Source: JBGSYN01 sp041750975 (GTDB lineage: Bacteria > Pseudomonadota > Alphaproteobacteria > Geminicoccales > Geminicoccaceae). Taken from it: a stretch of 41,546 bases of DNA. Positions 18,467 through 26,621 of this stretch are shown piece after piece. The translations under genes were made by a program, and so were the position numbers. The notes under the pieces are model-generated. The model was not told the origin of the DNA and made no database searches. It saw only the letters and a program-made list of their open reading frames with translations. The stretch covers positions 1 through 41,546 of the forward strand of contig JBGSYN010000252.1 of NCBI GenBank assembly GCA_041750975.1, read 5' to 3'. Each line of letters begins with the position of its first letter. Position 1 is the first letter of the stretch.

Positions 18467-18498
18467 GACCGCGCTCGAGGATGGATCAATGCGCGGTC
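18467..18498. terminator. Weak inverted repeat between convergent genes
   Basis: GACCGCGC (18467-18474) and GCGCGGTC (18491-18498) form an 8-bp stem with a 16-base loop. The right arm overlaps the end of the minus-strand gene, whose stop is at 18486. There is no T-run, so a role as bidirectional transcription end is only suggested by position. Confidence 0.25.
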
Positions 18499-19034
18499 AT
18501 GCCGCGAGCCATGGCAAGATGATGCTCTTGATGATGCGCACCGGTCGCAAGCAGGCCAATGAACGATAGGGCGCGGATCTCCTGAGCTGCCTCGGGACGG
18601 GGGCTGGTGACCCGCCAGACGGTCCGGTCCTCGGTGATCTCGACCGCTGAGGACCATCCTGTTTCAGCCTCCAAAACCGGGCTGTGGGCCTGAACCATTC
18701 GCGAAGCCGCGTCACCCGATCCCTCGGTTCGAAGAAGCGTGATGGCGATGCCGCCTTCGACGGCTTCGCTGCCGGTCGTGGGGCCGGTGGCGACGGCCTC
18801 CATGTCGAGGAGATGGAGGCGAAGCGCCTCGAGATCGACCGTGGACCAGTCCGTCTGCGGGTCGTTCCTCAAGATCAGGGCGATCTCCGCAATGGCACCG
18901 AAAATGTCCTGGCCTGGCATCGTCGGCAACTTGGCGTCTTGGGACATCGGGTGTTGGCTATGCGTCTGCGCGGTTGCAGGACCGACCCCAAGCCACGCAA
19001 CGGCAGGCAGAACCAGCAGGAATGCTCGAAACAT
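18486..19034 (-). CDS. Exported protein of unknown function with a C-terminal His cluster
   Basis: This 182-residue protein begins with a signal peptide (MFRAFLLVLPAVAWLGVGPATAQ) and then a histidine/methionine-containing stretch THSQHPMSQ. The mature domain starts MPGQDIFGAIAEIALIL and includes WSTVDLEALRLHLLDMEAV, MVQAHSPVLEAETGW and a closing ALSFIGLLATGAHHQEHHLAMARG. I do not recognise a named family. The histidines in HHQEHH and the N-terminal HSQH suggest metal binding, which is a guess. It is transcribed divergently from the Crp/Fnr-type regulator, 59 bases away, and may be its target. Confidence 0.7.
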   Translation of the reverse strand: MFRAFLLVLPAVAWLGVGPATAQTHSQHPMSQDAKLPTMPGQDIFGAIAEIALILRNDPQTDWSTVDLEALRLHLLDMEAVATGPTTGSEAVEGGIAITLLRTEGSGDAASRMVQAHSPVLEAETGWSSAVEITEDRTVWRVTSPRPEAAQEIRALSFIGLLATGAHHQEHHLAMARGMTAH

Positions 19035-19093
19035 CAGGCTCTCCGTTTGTTTTCAGCGCCACGGATCCCTATCGAACTTCCTGCGACCGGCAT

Positions 19094-19711
19094 ATGATCG
19101 GGGTCATGTTTGCCTGCCTTGAGTTGTTGCGTGACCGGCTTCCTGCAGCCGCCATCCGTATGGTCGAGATCGGACCCGGCGAAACGCTGTTCCACCAGGG
19201 ACAGACGCCGGAAGCGCTGTTCGCCCTCGAGCAGGGTCGGATCGACCTGATGCGATGGACGGCAGCCGGATCTGTGGTTCGAATTCATTCAGCGAAGCCG
19301 GGAGAGACCTTTGCGGAGGCGTCACTGTTCAGCGACGCCTATCATTGCGATGCAGTCGCGGTTGAGGCCTCCAAGCTATTCCGTTTCGGCGCACAGGCGG
19401 TTCTTGATGCCTGCGACCAGACCCCGGAACTTTCCCGATCCTTCATGGCGCATCTCGCGACCAGCCTGCGGGATACACGACACCTCCTCGAGATCCGATC
19501 CATCCAGCCCTTGTCCGACCGTCTGCTGACTCGTTTGCAGGAATTGGTACCTCAGAGCGGGATGCTGCCGGCGTCATCGCGGATCAAGGACATTGCGGGA
19601 GAAATAGGGGCGACGCCGGAAGCGACTTACCGGGCGCTGCGACAATTGGAGGATCGGGGCGATGTCGTAAGATGGCAGAAGGGCAGGGTACGCATCGCCA
19701 GATCGCAGTGA
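19094..19711 (+). CDS. Crp/Fnr-family transcriptional regulator
   Basis: This 205-residue protein has a cNMP-fold sensor domain (IGPGETLFHQGQTPEALFALEQGRIDLMRW, then KPGETFAEASLFSDAYH) and a C-terminal winged helix ending SRIKDIAGEIGATPEATYRALRQLEDRGDVVRWQKGRVRI, which has the recognition-helix layout of this family. The phosphate cassette lacks the R-(S/T)-A triplet, so cAMP is unlikely to be the ligand. There is no N-terminal cysteine cluster as in FNR. ATG 19094 or 19106 could be used. I see no clear TTGAT-N4-ATCAA box in the 59-base spacer to the divergent exported protein. The signal sensed is unknown. Confidence 0.82.
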   Translation: MIGVMFACLELLRDRLPAAAIRMVEIGPGETLFHQGQTPEALFALEQGRIDLMRWTAAGSVVRIHSAKPGETFAEASLFSDAYHCDAVAVEASKLFRFGAQAVLDACDQTPELSRSFMAHLATSLRDTRHLLEIRSIQPLSDRLLTRLQELVPQSGMLPASSRIKDIAGEIGATPEATYRALRQLEDRGDVVRWQKGRVRIARSQ

Positions 19712-19744
19712 CCTCTTGCAGCAATTAACCTCAGGGGTTTGCCT

Positions 19745-20640
19745 TGGGCGCAGTGATCGACCTTGCCCATCGGCGCCGACCAGTCGTCCTGAATATGGAG
19801 CTGCGGTGGCCACTGATTTCAGGGGAACTGGCGGCACTCGCGGGTGATCCATTGTGGGAAGTCCCACAGACGGACATCGCCGGGATATGGCATCGCGGTC
19901 GGGAGCCACCGGGTCCGATCGTGGACCTGCCTCAACCGGCTGCGACGAAGCCACCGTCAAACGGGAACTAGCGGCGGCAACCCGCGTCGAGGGTGCCATG
20001 CCCTGAGCGTCGACGACAGGGTGGACCCTGGCCACCATGCCGCGGATACGCAGGCAGGGAATCAAAGGCGGGCCGCTGCAGGCCGCGGCAAGGTCGTGTC
20101 GACGGCGAATGCGGGCAAGCCAACCGGCCGGGGCGATGGGGACCAAAGGTCCCGACACTATCGGCCGCGTGTCGGCACCCCCGCAAAGCCCCAACCGAGA
20201 TTCGCGAGCGCCGACCCATACCAGCCCACAATCAATTCGTCCTCAAGCTCGATCCGCAAGGCGCAATGAACGTCGAGGCCGCCGATCCGCTGCCCTGAGG
20301 GTGGCACCAAGGGCGGCACCGGGACCGGCGCCAGGCATTCCGTAACATCCAGGTGCAGACTCGGCAGCGCGAAGGTGCGGAAACCATCGAGCGCGTCGAA
20401 CCATGCCTCGGCATCGTCGTCCCGTGGGCGGTCGTCCTCGTCGAACCCGACACACGCCGACCTCGGGCATTGTCCGCAACCGGAACGATCAAGGATCGCA
20501 ATACCGAGGCGTTCCGCCAATCGGGCAAGCCGCGGCGAGGCGGCGGCCTGTCAGTTCCCGAGCCGGCCCCGGCCGAGGTGATGCCGCCGGCTGCGGCAAC
20601 CTCGACCAACACTTGCAATCGGCGCGGATTTAGGCGGTAG
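19745..20640 (-). pseudogene. Decayed LysR-family regulator, paralogue of the gene at 31374-32363
   Basis: No single frame spans this 900-base region, but pieces of all minus-strand frames match the intact LysR protein at 31374-32363 in order. LNPRRLQVLVEVAAAGGITSA (near 20635-20570) corresponds to the helix-turn-helix start; then, in another frame, ERLGIAILDRSG, ALPSLHLDV, VPPLVPPSGQRIGGLDVHCAL (20515-20250); then TRPIVSGPLVPIAPAG and APSTRV in a further frame to about 19920. The downstream end near 19830 is recognisable at DNA level (GGCGGCACTCGC matches the intact copy). Several indels and stops separate the pieces, and the helix-turn-helix itself is scrambled. The plus-strand open frames here are not genes. 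Confidence 0.82.
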
Positions 20641-20655
20641 CGCCGGTCGCACCGA

Positions 20656-21288
20656 TCACTGCGGGAAGCTGATGGTCGCGACCGCACGGTTGGTGCGATC
20701 CTCGCTCCAGGGCGCTGCCGCCTCGGGGCCTTGGGCGGCATCGAAAACCATCGTACCCTGGCCTGCTTGGAGCAGGACGGTACCGCCGGCGGTGCGAACC
20801 TCGACTTCGCCGTCCAAAACGAGAACGCCATAGCCGCCGTCGATATGGCCGCCCCAGACTGTGGTGCCGCGAATACCGAGGGTTCCTAGCGGCGTCGTGA
20901 TCTCGACCTTGCTGGTAGCACTATCCTCGATATGCCCGCCGACGAAAAGAAAGGCACCGGAGACGACGCTGAGATCGAGACTGCCCTGATTCATTCGGGG
21001 CTCGTAGACGAACTCGTCGATCTCGATTTCGGCGTTCTCGCCGAGCGTGAGCACGCTGTCATCGGCCAGCCTGGCCTGGAGGCGGGCCGCATCTCCCGTG
21101 CGCAGTGTATCCCTGAAGTAGACTTTCGATTGTTCGCCGAGCGGCCGGGCCTGGGACGCATAATGGGCCTCGGCGGTCGATTCCAGCTTCTCGACGGCAC
21201 CGACCGGGTCCCGGAGCGGAACGGCATCCGCAACAGCATTCAGACCCAGCATGCACACACCCAGTGCTGCAAAGCTCAAGGGTTTCAT
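20656..21288 (-). CDS. FecR-like domain periplasmic protein
   Basis: This 210-residue protein has a signal peptide MKPLSFAALGVCMLGLNAVADA and a mature beta-rich domain of FecR type: VYFRDTLRTGDAARLQARLADDSVLTLGENAEIEIDEFVYEP, then SGAFLFVGGHIED, VEITTPLGTLGIRGTTVWGG, and VLVLDGEVEVRTAGGTVLLQAGQG. ATG 21288 starts a clean signal peptide and has GGGAAAAT upstream; the longer frame to 21315 adds only nine residues. Unlike sigma-regulating FecR, no membrane anchor or sigma gene is adjacent. It follows the cNMP/EAL gene by 39 bases on the same strand. FecR-like proteins are often found beside CHASE2 cyclases, so a role in an envelope signalling complex is plausible but inferred. Confidence 0.85.
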   Translation of the reverse strand: MKPLSFAALGVCMLGLNAVADAVPLRDPVGAVEKLESTAEAHYASQARPLGEQSKVYFRDTLRTGDAARLQARLADDSVLTLGENAEIEIDEFVYEPRMNQGSLDLSVVSGAFLFVGGHIEDSATSKVEITTPLGTLGIRGTTVWGGHIDGGYGVLVLDGEVEVRTAGGTVLLQAGQGTMVFDAAQGPEAAAPWSEDRTNRAVATISFPQ

Positions 21289-21327
21289 ACAATTTTCCCA
21301 GTTCAGTGAATGCAACCTAAGATTGAT

Positions 21328-22653
21328 TTAAAAGTGTGAGCCTGCCGTCAAGAGTTTTCTGTCAACAGGGCGCCGCGACGCGGCATGCCAAGGCTGAGCC
21401 TCGGCATGCCGCCAGTCGGCCACAAATCCCTGAATTCCGCCAAAAAGCAGCGGCTTCGCGAACAGGTAGCCTTGGGCGAAGGTGCATCCAAGCTCATCCA
21501 GAATGCTCGCCTGCGCTTGGTCGTCGATCCCTTCGGCGACCACCGGGATCTCAAGACCATCGGCGAGATTGATCATCGAGCCGACGATGGCGCGGGCGCG
21601 ATGGTCGGACGACAAAGAGCCGACGAAACTACGGTCGATCTTCAAGCAATCGATCGGAAATCGATGCAGATAGTCGAAACTCGAATAGCCGGTGCCGAAA
21701 TCATCAATGGCGACGGCAAAGCCCATGTCCCGGCATTGACCGAGCACCCGGGCGGCATTCGCAGGCTCCTGCATGAGTACGCTCTCGGTGATTTCAAGCT
21801 TAAAGTGTCTGGCATCGCGGCGGTTGATCCGGAGTTCCCGCTCGAGGCCGTCGACGAATCCCGGCTCCGCCAAATCCTGACCCGAGAGATTGATCGTGAA
21901 GAACGGTGCTGCCGCCCGTCCGGCAGCAGCGGCGCAGATAGCGTCGACATCCTTGGCCATGCGGCAGATCTCGGCGATTACCCATCTCGTGACCTCGACG
22001 ATCTGTCCGGAGACCTCCGCGACCGGAATGAAAGACGCAGGCGGCACCAGGCCGCATTCCGGATGACGCCAGCGGATCAGAGATTCGAAGCCGGCGATAC
22101 GCCTGTCGCCGAGGTTGATAATGGGTTGCAGGTGAAGCTCGAGCTCATCGTTGCGGATGGCGTGGGCCAATTGCCCCTCGAGCCTCAGCGCGTCGAGTGC
22201 TTGAACGCTTTCGATGCTGGTGACAGTTACCCTTGGTTCCGAGCCGCCATCCGTCGCTGCAGCCGGGGTCATGCTCGAGCGAAAGCGATCCAGAATGGTG
22301 TGCATGCATAAGCGCAGCACAGGGTCCAGCTGCGTCAGCCGATTATGCAATTGCGACGACGTGATGACCGTAAGGCGGCAGGGTTCGAGCGCAATCACGC
22401 TGGCCGAACGCGGCTTGCCGTCGATGATCGCCATCTCGCCGATGATCTCGCCTTGATGGCGGCTTGCCAGTTGTACATACCGGCCCCCTTGCTCGACGAG
22501 GATCGCCACCGAACCCTCCTCGATCAGGTAAGCGCAATCACCGGGATCGCCCTTCGCAAAGACCGGCACACCCGGCGCGATCCGCCTGCTTGTCGACGTT
22601 TCTCTCAAGCATTCAAGCACGTCAGGATCCCAAGAGAGTTCCAACAGGTTCAC
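21328..22653 (-). CDS. Cyclic-nucleotide-binding domain fused to an EAL c-di-GMP phosphodiesterase
   Basis: This 441-residue cytoplasmic protein has an N-terminal cNMP-binding fold (about residues 15-130) whose phosphate cassette is intact: GEMAIIDGKPRSAS, with E73 and R82-S83-A84. A short linker leads to an EAL domain (about 155-405). The metal and catalytic residues are all kept: E190 (the motif reads ESL), N255 in INLSG, E287 in KLEITES, D317/D318 in IDDFGTGYSS, K338 in LKIDRSFV, E374 in VAEG and Q394 in FAQGYLFAKP. It should hydrolyse c-di-GMP under control of a bound cyclic nucleotide. The start is GTG 22653. It diverges from the CHASE2 cyclase by 88 bases and is likely co-transcribed with FecR. 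Confidence 0.92.
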   Translation of the reverse strand: MNLLELSWDPDVLECLRETSTSRRIAPGVPVFAKGDPGDCAYLIEEGSVAILVEQGGRYVQLASRHQGEIIGEMAIIDGKPRSASVIALEPCRLTVITSSQLHNRLTQLDPVLRLCMHTILDRFRSSMTPAAATDGGSEPRVTVTSIESVQALDALRLEGQLAHAIRNDELELHLQPIINLGDRRIAGFESLIRWRHPECGLVPPASFIPVAEVSGQIVEVTRWVIAEICRMAKDVDAICAAAAGRAAAPFFTINLSGQDLAEPGFVDGLERELRINRRDARHFKLEITESVLMQEPANAARVLGQCRDMGFAVAIDDFGTGYSSFDYLHRFPIDCLKIDRSFVGSLSSDHRARAIVGSMINLADGLEIPVVAEGIDDQAQASILDELGCTFAQGYLFAKPLLFGGIQGFVADWRHAEAQPWHAASRRPVDRKLLTAGSHF

Positions 22654-22741
22654 AACCAGGCTTCATTCTGCCTCAGACATTCTTAATTTTTTGCGAATAG
22701 CCTGATCCGACGCGCACCCCGATTGGCGTTGGAGCTCGAAT

Positions 22742-24964
22742 TTGCATTCAGACACTGCGATTACGGCACCCTGGACCGCTCCCGGATGGCCCACAGCAGG
22801 TCGGCTCAAGGGCGCATTCGCCTGGGTTGCGCAGATGGGCCGACGGCAGGCGCGCATCCTCATCCTTGGCTGCCTCGTGCTTGCCGCCGCCCTTGCCGTG
22901 AGAGTGGTTGATCCTGGCCTATTGAGCCTGGCCCGCTTCGCCGCCTTCGATCAATATCAGCGCCTGGCGCCAAGGCCCTTCACGCCGCTGCCGATCAGGG
23001 TGATCGATATCGATGACGAAACGCTGAGCCGGCTCGGCCAGTGGCCCTGGCCACGCGATCAGGTGGCAGGCCTGATCGATCGGCTCGATCATTTCGGGGT
23101 TTGGTCGATCGCCTTGGATATCATCTTTGCCGAGGCCGATCGGACCTCGCCGTCACGCCTCGCCCAACGGCTTGGAAACCAACCGGGACAGGCAATCGTG
23201 CAACAGGCACTCCGCCAATTGCCGGACCATGATGTCCTGCTCGCCGAGGCTTTCGCCCACGCACCCGTGGTCACCGGGTTCGCGCTTGCCTCGAAGGCGA
23301 ATGCGACGCGGCCCTCGAGCAAAGCGGGAATGGCCACCATCGGCGACGCGTCCTTTGCGCTCGGCGACAGGTTTCCGGGCGCCATCGCCAACCTGCCCCA
23401 ACTCGAAGCCGCCGCTGCCGGCAATGGCAGCCTCAGCATCGTTGCCGAACGGGACGAAGTGGTGCGTCGGGTACCGGTCCTGCAGCGGCTGGAAGGGGTG
23501 ATCGTTCCCTCCCTGGCGGTCGAGGCGCTGCGCGTCGCCCAGGGCGCGACCACGCTCAAGGTCCGCTTCGATGACCAGGGCGGATCGCTGCGGGTCGGCC
23601 AGATCGACATCCCGTTCGACCGCGACGGCAAATACGGTGTGCACTACCGCAAGGATGTGGCGGATCAGAGCATTCCGGCATGGCAAGTGTTCGACGCGGC
23701 CGCAACGCCGGCGCTGCAACCCTTGCTCGCCGACACGATCGTCTTCATCGGCACCAGCGCCGCGGGCCTCAAGGATCTGCGCTCGACACCGCTTTCAGCC
23801 TTCACGCCCGGCGTCTTCATTCACGCCCAGGCCTTGGAGCAGATGCTGAGCGGCAAGCCCCTCACCCGCCCGGTATGGCTGACAGGGCTCGAGATCATCG
23901 TGGTAGCCGTTGCGGCGACGCTTCTGCTGATCGCATTCGCGTCGTTGCCGGCGCGATGGAGCGCTATTCTGGCATTGGCGGCGGTCGCCGCCACCGTAAC
24001 CGCCTCCTGGCTCGCCTTCACCCATCGAGGACTGCTGGTCGACCCGGTCTGGCCGAGCGTCACGGTGATCGTCCTCTATCTTGCCGTCATCTCGATGACC
24101 TATGCTCGCGCCGAGCGTGAGCGCGGCCAAATCCGCCACGCCTTCGGACGCTATATGGCGCCGGCACTGGTCGACACCCTGGTGAAGCATCCGGAACGAC
24201 TGCGGCTCAGCGGCGAAATTCGGGAAATGACATTCCTGTTCTCGGACATCGCGAATTTCACGCCCTTCGTCGAGCGGACCCCGCCCGATCAGCTGATCGA
24301 ACTCCTCAACGCCTATCTGGATCAAATCCGCGGCGTCGTCATGGAGCATGGCGGAACCCTTGATAAGATCGTGGGTGACGCCATCCACGCGATCTTCAAC
24401 GCCCCGCTTGATCAGGCGGACCATGCCGAGCAAGCCGTAAGATGCGCCCTGGCGATGGATCGCTGCTCGCGCCGGTTTGTCGATCAATGCCGGGACCGCG
24501 GGATCTCGTTCGGCCACACGCGGATCGGCATCAATACCGGCAACGCCGTGATCGGCAATTTCGGCGGGGAGAGCCGCTTCGACTACACGGCCCACGGTGA
24601 CGCCGTTAATCTTGCAGCGAGGCTCGAGGGTACCAATAAGTGGATCGGCTCCAGGATCTGTGTCGCCGCGACGGCGGCAGCTTCATGCCATGAGATCGCC
24701 TTCCGCCCGCTCGGCGAACTGCTCGTGGTCGGCCGGACGGAGACGGTCGCGACCTTCGAACCATTGCCGCAAGCCGAGGCTGAAGGCTCTTGGTTCGCCG
24801 AATATTGCGAGGCCTATCGGCTGATGGCCGATGAGCGGGTGGAGGCGGCAACGCTATTCGAAGCGTTGGCACATCGGTTCCCCGACGACGCCGTGATCGC
24901 CTTCCACGCCCGAAGGCTGGCCGCAGGCGACCGGGGCACACGCATCAAGATGAGCAACAAGTAG
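22742..24964 (+). CDS. CHASE2-domain adenylate cyclase (class III)
   Basis: This 740-residue membrane protein has a first helix near residues 38-55 (ILILGCLVLAAALAV), a periplasmic CHASE2 sensor (about 60-380, including IRVIDIDDETLSRLGQWPWPRDQVAGLIDRL and a GTSAAGLKDLRSTPL end), and three helices (about 378-460). The C-terminal class III cyclase domain follows: FLFSDIANFT with metal D502, TLDKIVGDAIHAIF with purine-binding K542 and metal D546, and HGDAVNLAARLEG with N623 and R627. K542 with T616 suits ATP rather than GTP in bacterial enzymes. TTG 22742 has GGAG 7 bases before it; ATG 22835 is an alternative with a poorer site. Its cAMP could act on the divergent cNMP/EAL protein. Confidence 0.9.
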   Translation: MHSDTAITAPWTAPGWPTAGRLKGAFAWVAQMGRRQARILILGCLVLAAALAVRVVDPGLLSLARFAAFDQYQRLAPRPFTPLPIRVIDIDDETLSRLGQWPWPRDQVAGLIDRLDHFGVWSIALDIIFAEADRTSPSRLAQRLGNQPGQAIVQQALRQLPDHDVLLAEAFAHAPVVTGFALASKANATRPSSKAGMATIGDASFALGDRFPGAIANLPQLEAAAAGNGSLSIVAERDEVVRRVPVLQRLEGVIVPSLAVEALRVAQGATTLKVRFDDQGGSLRVGQIDIPFDRDGKYGVHYRKDVADQSIPAWQVFDAAATPALQPLLADTIVFIGTSAAGLKDLRSTPLSAFTPGVFIHAQALEQMLSGKPLTRPVWLTGLEIIVVAVAATLLLIAFASLPARWSAILALAAVAATVTASWLAFTHRGLLVDPVWPSVTVIVLYLAVISMTYARAERERGQIRHAFGRYMAPALVDTLVKHPERLRLSGEIREMTFLFSDIANFTPFVERTPPDQLIELLNAYLDQIRGVVMEHGGTLDKIVGDAIHAIFNAPLDQADHAEQAVRCALAMDRCSRRFVDQCRDRGISFGHTRIGINTGNAVIGNFGGESRFDYTAHGDAVNLAARLEGTNKWIGSRICVAATAAASCHEIAFRPLGELLVVGRTETVATFEPLPQAEAEGSWFAEYCEAYRLMADERVEAATLFEALAHRFPDDAVIAFHARRLAAGDRGTRIKMSNK

Positions 24965-25120
24965 CATTTACCTGCCGGCCAAGTCCGTCCTGAACGGCGT
25001 TGATGAGCGAGGCAACGGTCCCTGGAAGTGAGCAAGGTCGGGATCGGGCCTGCCGAAGGCTTGATTGAGGCTTCAAGACGCTCACGCGAAAGCTGACGGT
25101 CGCCGGGTCAAGATCATCGG

Positions 25121-25350
25121 CAATGCACTTGCCTGATCTTGGATGCAGGACCCCGACCTTGGATGCCGGACCCCGATCTTGGATGCTGGACCCTGCTCTC
25201 GGGTTCCAGGTCCTGACCCTGGGATCATGAGCCCTGGCCTGCTATTCTGAGCCTAAGTCTCGCATTGTGGGCTTTGGTCTGGGGTTCAGGGCCCTGGACT
25301 GGGGTTCTGGGCGTTGGTTCAGGATTCTCGGCCTTGTCCTAGGGGTCGGA
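25121..25350. repeat. Degenerate tandem array with a 20-bp period
   Basis: The 486-base space between the convergent cyclase and DUF3307 genes holds no gene but a phased repeat. Cut every 20 bases from 25141, ten units line up: the first three (25141, 25161, 25181) share GGATGC-GGACCC-GA-CTT almost exactly, and later ones follow a drifted pattern near GGGTTC-GG-CCTGG-CT. The block before (25121) fits partly. The flanks 24965-25120 and 25351-25450 show nothing I recognise. A 20-base period is not a multiple of three, so the array is not protein-driven. The open minus-strand frame through it changes reading phase at each unit. Confidence 0.75.
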
Positions 25351-25450
25351 GAAAGGCACGAGGTACCGCCGAAGGCTTTCGGCAGCGCCTCTGTATCCTT
25401 GGCAATTCGAGCCCTGACTGAAGCCGCCCCGCAACCATGATGCGAGAAAT

Positions 25451-25849
25451 TCAGGAGGCTGCAATCACGGCGATGAACAACAGATGGGTCAGGGCGTGGG
25501 CCTCCTGGTCGATCCCGAGCATCCACCAGAAATGCGTCTGATCGGGCCGCAGTTTGCCGCCGATACAAGGCAGCGCGCGCACCCGATCGATGGCTCCATG
25601 GATCACCAGATCCAAGAGGGCCAGCCACCACAAGGCGGGTGCGACGACGACGGCGATGACGAGCGTGCCGATACTATGGATCCCGGCATGGGCGGCGAGC
25701 GGCGCCTGCCAGCCCGAGATCCGTCCCTTGCCTCTGGCCATCCAATTGGTCTGCAAAAAATAGTCGGCCAGAAGATGTTTCAGGCCGAACGCCAGCACCA
25801 GCGCGAGCACGAAAAACAAGGGTGTCGAGACGTTCCAATTCAGAGCCAA
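25451..25849 (-). CDS. DUF3307 membrane protein
   Basis: This 132-residue protein has about four hydrophobic helices. It carries the pattern of DUF3307: FGLKHLLADYFLQTNWMARGKG near the N-terminus, APLAAHAGIHSIGTLVIAVVVAPALWW in the middle, HGAIDRVRA, and FWWMLGIDQEAHALTHLLFIAVIA at the end. Conserved Asp and His residues inside predicted helices (LADYFLQ, HGAIDR, DQEAH) suggest a metal site or proton path, but the family function is unknown to me. It stands alone on the minus strand; the nearest genes are the cyclase (convergent) and the cupin (same strand, 191 bases upstream of its start). The spacer 25850-26040 shows nothing clear. Confidence 0.85.
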   Translation of the reverse strand: MALNWNVSTPLFFVLALVLAFGLKHLLADYFLQTNWMARGKGRISGWQAPLAAHAGIHSIGTLVIAVVVAPALWWLALLDLVIHGAIDRVRALPCIGGKLRPDQTHFWWMLGIDQEAHALTHLLFIAVIAAS

Positions 25850-26040
25850 AACGCTCCCCCGCGCTGACGGACAGACCGGCTACATCGACCAGGACCACCA
25901 ACCTGCCCTATTCAGGTTAAGAGATTCTTGCCGGTGCGGAGAATTCAGCGTCCCGCTTGCTCTTCAACCGTCGTGATGCACCGATTTATGGAAAAGCCGG
26001 GAACGCCGTTCCACGATGCGCCTCGTATTTCGGACAGCAC

Positions 26041-26577
26041 TCAGCGCGGCGCCGATTTGAGTTTCGAAAGAATGCTCTCGGACCAGACGACATGGCCGGG
26101 GTTCTTGCCGCCGACGATCGCCAGGAGGACGTTTTCTTCCCGGCCCAGATTCTCGAAGCTGCGCATAACACCCGACGGCATGGAGATACCGTCAAACCTG
26201 TCCAGCTCGATGGCGTTCTCGCCATCCGTACCCCAGGCGATCTTCCAGCGCCCGGTCATGGCGATGAAGACCTCCTCGCTGTCATGGCTGTGCAACGCAG
26301 CACCCTGGCCCGGACCCGCCTTGACAAAATCGATGTGAAAATTTTCCGCAGCGTCCACGGCCTTGAAAACCTGCTCCTCCGCAGTACCGGTACCTAGGGC
26401 GCCATAGAGAACGCGATTATGCCCGGGGATGGCGGCGTCGATGAAGGCGTTGGCGGAGCCCTTCAGCGCATCGAAGCGCCAGACCCGAGCCTCGATCGCC
26501 TCAGTGCTGACAGACTTCGACTTGCCGACATGAGCGCTGATAGTGTCGTCAAATCGAACGTCGATCTCTTCACGCAT
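26041..26577 (-). CDS. Cupin-domain protein
   Basis: This 178-residue protein is a single cupin barrel. The core reads FHIDFVKAGPGQGAALHSHDSEEVFIAMTGRWKIAWG, giving the two histidines and glutamate of cupin motif 1, then motif 2 in the region ISMPSGVMRSFENLG, where the usual histidine is not evident (PSGVMRSFEN), so metal binding may be weakened. ATG 26577 is chosen because GGGAGAG lies about 9 bases upstream; the longer frame to 26736 overlaps the permease. It is 44 bases downstream of the MalG-like permease, at the end of that operon, and may process or bind the imported solute. Function and substrate unknown. Confidence 0.82.
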   Translation of the reverse strand: MREEIDVRFDDTISAHVGKSKSVSTEAIEARVWRFDALKGSANAFIDAAIPGHNRVLYGALGTGTAEEQVFKAVDAAENFHIDFVKAGPGQGAALHSHDSEEVFIAMTGRWKIAWGTDGENAIELDRFDGISMPSGVMRSFENLGREENVLLAIVGGKNPGHVVWSESILSKLKSAPR

Positions 26578-26621
26578 TTCAACTCTCTCCCAAGTGGACA
26601 ATGACGGGCAAGCCCTCGCCC

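Noticed and set aside
19094..19711. Crp/Fnr regulator as the cAMP receptor of the nearby cyclase
   Set aside because: Its phosphate cassette lacks the R-(S/T)-A triplet, unlike the cNMP/EAL protein, so direct cAMP sensing is unlikely.
19744..19971. Plus-strand 75-residue open frame
   Set aside because: It is antisense to the decayed LysR gene, and its DNA matches the complement of the intact LysR copy.
20656..21288. FecR as a partner of an ECF sigma factor
   Set aside because: There is no sigma-factor or TonB receptor gene near, and no membrane anchor between an N-terminal cytoplasmic part and the domain; it has a signal peptide instead.
25121..25350. CRISPR array
   Set aside because: Units abut without unique spacers and are degenerate; no cas genes are near.
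25242..25631. Minus-strand open frame with Pro/Arg-rich repeats through the 20-bp array
   Set aside because: The 20-base period shifts the reading phase each unit, and the frame overlaps DUF3307 in another phase; nothing suggests a protein.
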